The position numbers and the translations under genes were made by a program. Below are positions 5,139 through 7,607 of a stretch of 7,607 nucleotides of DNA, in pieces. How positions within the stretch are numbered: position 1 is the first letter of the stretch; each line of letters opens with the position of its first letter. The notes below the pieces were generated by a model. That model saw only the letters and a list, made by a program, of their open reading frames with translations, made no database searches and was not told the origin of the DNA. The stretch covers positions 1 through 7,607 of the forward strand of contig JAQWOW010000214.1 of the NCBI GenBank assembly GCA_029245665.1. The letters run 5' to 3'. This stretch comes from Polaribacter sp. (GTDB lineage Bacteria > Bacteroidota > Bacteroidia > Flavobacteriales > Flavobacteriaceae).

Positions 5139-6094
5139 TTGTTAAAATTAGGTTTAAAAATGAGTACAAAATAGCTTCCAATAATTGCGGGAAGCACAAT
5201 ATTAAGAATCCACATAAGTGTTGTTATTGATACAATTGTAAGTAGTTCAATACTAAAAAATGAAAAGATCCATACAGCAATAGAGCTCTTTGTAACAAAA
5301 TCAAACAAAGGAAAAACAGGAATAATAGAAGCTACTAAATACATAGAAGTAATGGCAGAAATAGCCTCAATATAAGAAACATCGATATTAAAAATCAGCA
5401 ATAAAAAGTAAAACTGATGAGAGAAAATTAAAAATCGTAATAAAGAAAGAAATGAGATGTTTAGATGTAATACCAATGGAATTTTCATCATAAAATCTTG
5501 AGTTTTTTTAAAATAAGAATTCTTATATTTTAAAAATTTACAAACAAAAAATAAGGTAAAAACAACAAACAATAGAACACTAACAAATCTAAATACAAAC
5601 TGCATTTTAATTTCAATTTTATGTTTTAAAATAAAATAACTGAAACCCACAACTCCAAAAACAAGCGTCATGAGCATCTGATAAAAATTACCAACTACGT
5701 TTAAACCGATAATTTTTTTTCTAAATGGTTTTTCAAAATACAATGCCTTTGCTCCATATTCTCCAATTCTATTTGGTGTAATTAAAGAGGTTGTTAAAGA
5801 CGCTAAACTTTGTACCATTGCTTTTTTAAATGAAGAATTGCCAATAAAAGAAATTAATAAATGCCATTTTGTAATTTCTAAAAACCAATTAAAAAAGCTA
5901 AAAAAGAATAAAAAAAGGCAGTTTTTCAGTGTAAAAACCTTATTTTCAATCAAATTTTGGTAAAAAATAGAAAAGTCCATCTGCTCGTTTTCTACCAATT
6001 TAGTATGTATAAAATAACAACAACCAATAACTATAGAAAGTTTAATGACTAGCGATAAGAATTGCTTAGTTTTGTATGAAATCGAATTGATCAT
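5135..6094 (-). CDS. Lysylphosphatidylglycerol-synthase transmembrane-family protein (UPF0104-like)
   Basis: This 319-residue protein is almost entirely hydrophobic helices joined by short Lys-rich loops, probably seven or eight membrane passes. The segment ITPNRIGEYGAKALYF near residue 105 is the signature of the LPG_synthase_TM family (the TPGRIGE-like motif). The family includes the flippase/synthase membrane half of MprF and many stand-alone proteins next to glycosyltransferases. The soluble aminoacyl-transfer domain of MprF is absent, so a lipid-lysylating enzyme is unlikely; lipid or glycolipid handling with the coupled glycosyltransferase is the best inference. I chose the ATG at 6094 (MINSISYKTK). 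A TTG three codons earlier (6103) would add only three residues. The stop overlaps the next gene's ATG by 4 bp. It is divergent from ruvC across 64 bp. Confidence 0.8.
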   Translation of the reverse strand: MINSISYKTKQFLSLVIKLSIVIGCCYFIHTKLVENEQMDFSIFYQNLIENKVFTLKNCLFLFFFSFFNWFLEITKWHLLISFIGNSSFKKAMVQSLASLTTSLITPNRIGEYGAKALYFEKPFRKKIIGLNVVGNFYQMLMTLVFGVVGFSYFILKHKIEIKMQFVFRFVSVLLFVVFTLFFVCKFLKYKNSYFKKTQDFMMKIPLVLHLNISFLSLLRFLIFSHQFYFLLLIFNIDVSYIEAISAITSMYLVASIIPVFPLFDFVTKSSIAVWIFSFFSIELLTIVSITTLMWILNIVLPAIIGSYFVLIFKPNFNK

Positions 6095-6158
6095 TCCTTG
6101 CAAAGTAATAAATATTCGGCAGTAAGTGAAAACAGGATTACAAAAACAACCTTAGATT

Positions 6159-6710
6159 TTGAAAACAGAAAAAATCATATTAGGAATTGACCCAGGAACA
6201 ACGATTATGGGGTTTGGTTTACTGAAAGTTGTTGGTAAAAAAATGGAATTTATTCAAATGAATGAATTGATGCTTAAAAAATACGACGACCATTATCTAA
6301 AATTAAAACTCATTTTTGAACGCACCATAGAATTGATAGATACTTATCACCCAGATGAAATTGCTATTGAAGCTCCTTTCTTTGGAAAGAATGTACAATC
6401 GATGTTAAAATTAGGAAGAGCCCAAGGAGTTGCAATGGCTGCGGGTTTATCTAGAGAAATACCAATAACAGAATATTTGCCAAAGAAGATAAAAATGGCA
6501 ATTACTGGAAATGGAAATGCCAGTAAAGAGCAAGTAGCATCGATGTTAAAATCGTTGCTTAATTTAAAAACATTGCCAAAAAATTTAGATGCTACAGATG
6601 GCTTGGCAGCAGCAGTTTGTCACTTTTATAATTCCGGAAAAGTTGTAGGAGGTAAAAATTACACTGGTTGGGCAAGTTTTGTAAAACAGCATCCTAACAA
6701 AATCAAATAA
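6159..6710 (+). CDS. ruvC: Crossover junction endodeoxyribonuclease RuvC
   Basis: This 183-residue nuclease resolves Holliday junctions with RuvAB in recombination and repair, as a homodimer with Mg2+-dependent catalysis. The four acidic catalytic residues of the RNase H-like fold are visible: D11 in ILGIDPGTT, E71 in AIEAPFFGKN, and D144 and D147 in LDATDGLAAAVCH. The KLGRAQGV segment (84-91) is also typical. Its length is slightly above the E. coli protein (173). The start must be TTG at 6159: a TAG lies at 6153-6155 in frame, and the first ATG (6207, residue 17) would delete catalytic D11. hemW follows 64 nt downstream in the same direction, with no terminator seen, so the two are probably co-transcribed. 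The promoter should lie in the 64-bp divergent gap, but no good consensus match is visible there. Confidence 0.95.
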   Translation: MKTEKIILGIDPGTTIMGFGLLKVVGKKMEFIQMNELMLKKYDDHYLKLKLIFERTIELIDTYHPDEIAIEAPFFGKNVQSMLKLGRAQGVAMAAGLSREIPITEYLPKKIKMAITGNGNASKEQVASMLKSLLNLKTLPKNLDATDGLAAAVCHFYNSGKVVGGKNYTGWASFVKQHPNKIK

Positions 6711-6774
6711 TTAAAAAAAGGCATTTAATATCGAATCGTTCACTGACAAACGAAACTTAAAAAACAATCCTGAT

Positions 6775-7607
6775 TTGGCTGGTATCTATATTCACATACC
6801 CTTTTGTAAGCAAGCATGTTTTTATTGCGATTTTCATTTTTCCACCTCATTAAAAAAGAAAAATGAAATGATTTTATCCCTTGTAAAAGAGCTCAAAATT
6901 AGAAGAGATGAAATCCAAAATACTGCCATTGAAACAATTTATTTTGGTGGAGGAACTCCTTCTATTTTAAATGTGGATGAACTCCAATTTTTAATTGATT
7001 CTGTTTATGAAAATTACACAGTTGTAAAGCATCCAGAAATTACTTTAGAAGCAAATCCTGATGATTTATCAGAAGAAAAAATAATTCAACTTTCTAAGTC
7101 TCCAATTAATAGATTAAGTATTGGGATCCAATCTTTTTTTGAGAAAGATCTGAAGCTGATGAATAGAGCTCACAATGCTCATGAAGCAAAAAAAAGTTTG
7201 CTTTTAGCAACCCAATATTTTAAAAACATTTCTGTGGATTTAATATATGGAATTCCCGATTGTACCAATGATCAATGGAGAGAAAATATTAAAACAGCCC
7301 TGAGTTATGGAGTCCCACACATATCGAGTTATGCCCTAACCATAGAGCCTAAAACAGCACTAGAAACTCTTATAAATAATGGTAAAATTAAAATGGTTCA
7401 TGAGCAGAAGGTCGCAGCACAATTTCAGATTTTAACAACAGAATTACAGAAAGCTAATTTTGTCCACTATGAATTATCAAATTTTGGAAAAGAGGGTTTT
7501 TTTAGCAAAAACAACTCCTCTTATTGGTTGGGGAAACCCTATATAGGAATTGGGCCATCGGCACATTCTTTTGATGGGAAACAACGAAGTTGGAATGTTA
7601 AAAATAA
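6775..7607 (+). CDS. hemW: HemW, radical SAM haem chaperone (coproporphyrinogen oxidase-like), C-terminus outside window
   Basis: The frame gives 277 residues to the window edge, of about 375 expected. It begins MAGIYIHIPFCKQACFYCDF with the radical-SAM cluster motif CxxxCxxC at C11, C15 and C18. Other family blocks are GGGTPS (58-63), EANPDD (92-97), RLSIGIQSF (113-121), VDLIYGIP (154-161), SYALTIEP (185-192), HYELSNF (231-237) and IGIGPSAHSF (257-266). Phe follows C18-D19 where true HemN has the CxxCxC Cys, so this is HemW, which binds and delivers haem rather than oxidising coproporphyrinogen III. No in-frame ATG exists before residue 32, which lies after the cluster motif; the TTG at 6775 gives exactly the usual N-terminus. 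The frame stays open upstream only to a TAA at 6712-6714. It follows ruvC and is probably in the same transcript. Confidence 0.93.
   Translation, partial: MAGIYIHIPFCKQACFYCDFHFSTSLKKKNEMILSLVKELKIRRDEIQNTAIETIYFGGGTPSILNVDELQFLIDSVYENYTVVKHPEITLEANPDDLSEEKIIQLSKSPINRLSIGIQSFFEKDLKLMNRAHNAHEAKKSLLLATQYFKNISVDLIYGIPDCTNDQWRENIKTALSYGVPHISSYALTIEPKTALETLINNGKIKMVHEQKVAAQFQILTTELQKANFVHYELSNFGKEGFFSKNNSSYWLGKPYIGIGPSAHSFDGKQRSWNVKN

Noticed and set aside
5507..5534. Imperfect palindrome around GAATTC, with a perfect 14-bp core at 5513-5526
   Set aside because: Made almost only of A and T in a Lys/Tyr/Phe-coding stretch of the membrane protein gene, so chance is a sufficient explanation.
6775..7607. 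Assignment of the last gene as oxygen-independent coproporphyrinogen III oxidase HemN
   Set aside because: The fourth Cys of the HemN CxxxCxxCxC motif is Phe here, and the N-terminus starts directly at the cluster motif, both typical of HemW.

Overview
The window is an AT-rich stretch of bacterial chromosome, most likely from the Flavobacteriaceae (Bacteroidota). The evidence is the flavobacterial-type N-terminus of ribosomal protein L13, repeated Bacteroidota-type promoter elements (TAnnTTTG, sometimes with a TTG or TTTG box 18-20 nt upstream), the absence of convincing Shine-Dalgarno sites, Lys/Ile/Phe-rich proteins, and families typical of that group (a DUF4920 lipoprotein and a PqqB-like lipoprotein). 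There is no sign of phage, insertion sequence, CRISPR, tRNA or rRNA.

Layout. On the left, three genes read leftwards: the start of rplM (runs off the window), a PqqB-like metallo-beta-lactamase-fold lipoprotein, and the branched-chain aminotransferase ilvE. A clear intrinsic terminator lies between ilvE and the lipoprotein gene. A divergent promoter region (about 2441-2560) separates ilvE from a rightward group: a DUF4920 lipoprotein, the tRNA wobble-uridine methyltransferase mnmD, and an unannotated 43-residue single-pass membrane protein. This group meets, tail to tail with a 5-bp gap, a leftward two-gene unit. That unit is a membrane glycosyltransferase of family 2 and, upstream of it with an ATGA overlap, a multi-pass protein of the lysylphosphatidylglycerol-synthase transmembrane family. 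Divergent from the unit, ruvC and hemW read rightwards; hemW runs off the end.

How the genes relate. Most are independent housekeeping functions: translation (rplM, mnmD), amino-acid metabolism (ilvE), Holliday-junction resolution (ruvC) and haem handling (hemW). The only strongly coupled pair is the glycosyltransferase with the transmembrane protein, which probably act together on a lipid or envelope glycan; the substrate cannot be read from sequence. Both ruvC and hemW must start at TTG codons, because an ATG-only start would remove essential residues.

I did not find a convincing new multi-gene system. The items most worth a second look are an orphan reading frame between rplM and the lipoprotein gene, the 43-residue membrane protein, the HAHIGH metal motif of the PqqB-like protein, and a perfect 12-bp-arm palindrome inside the glycosyltransferase gene.
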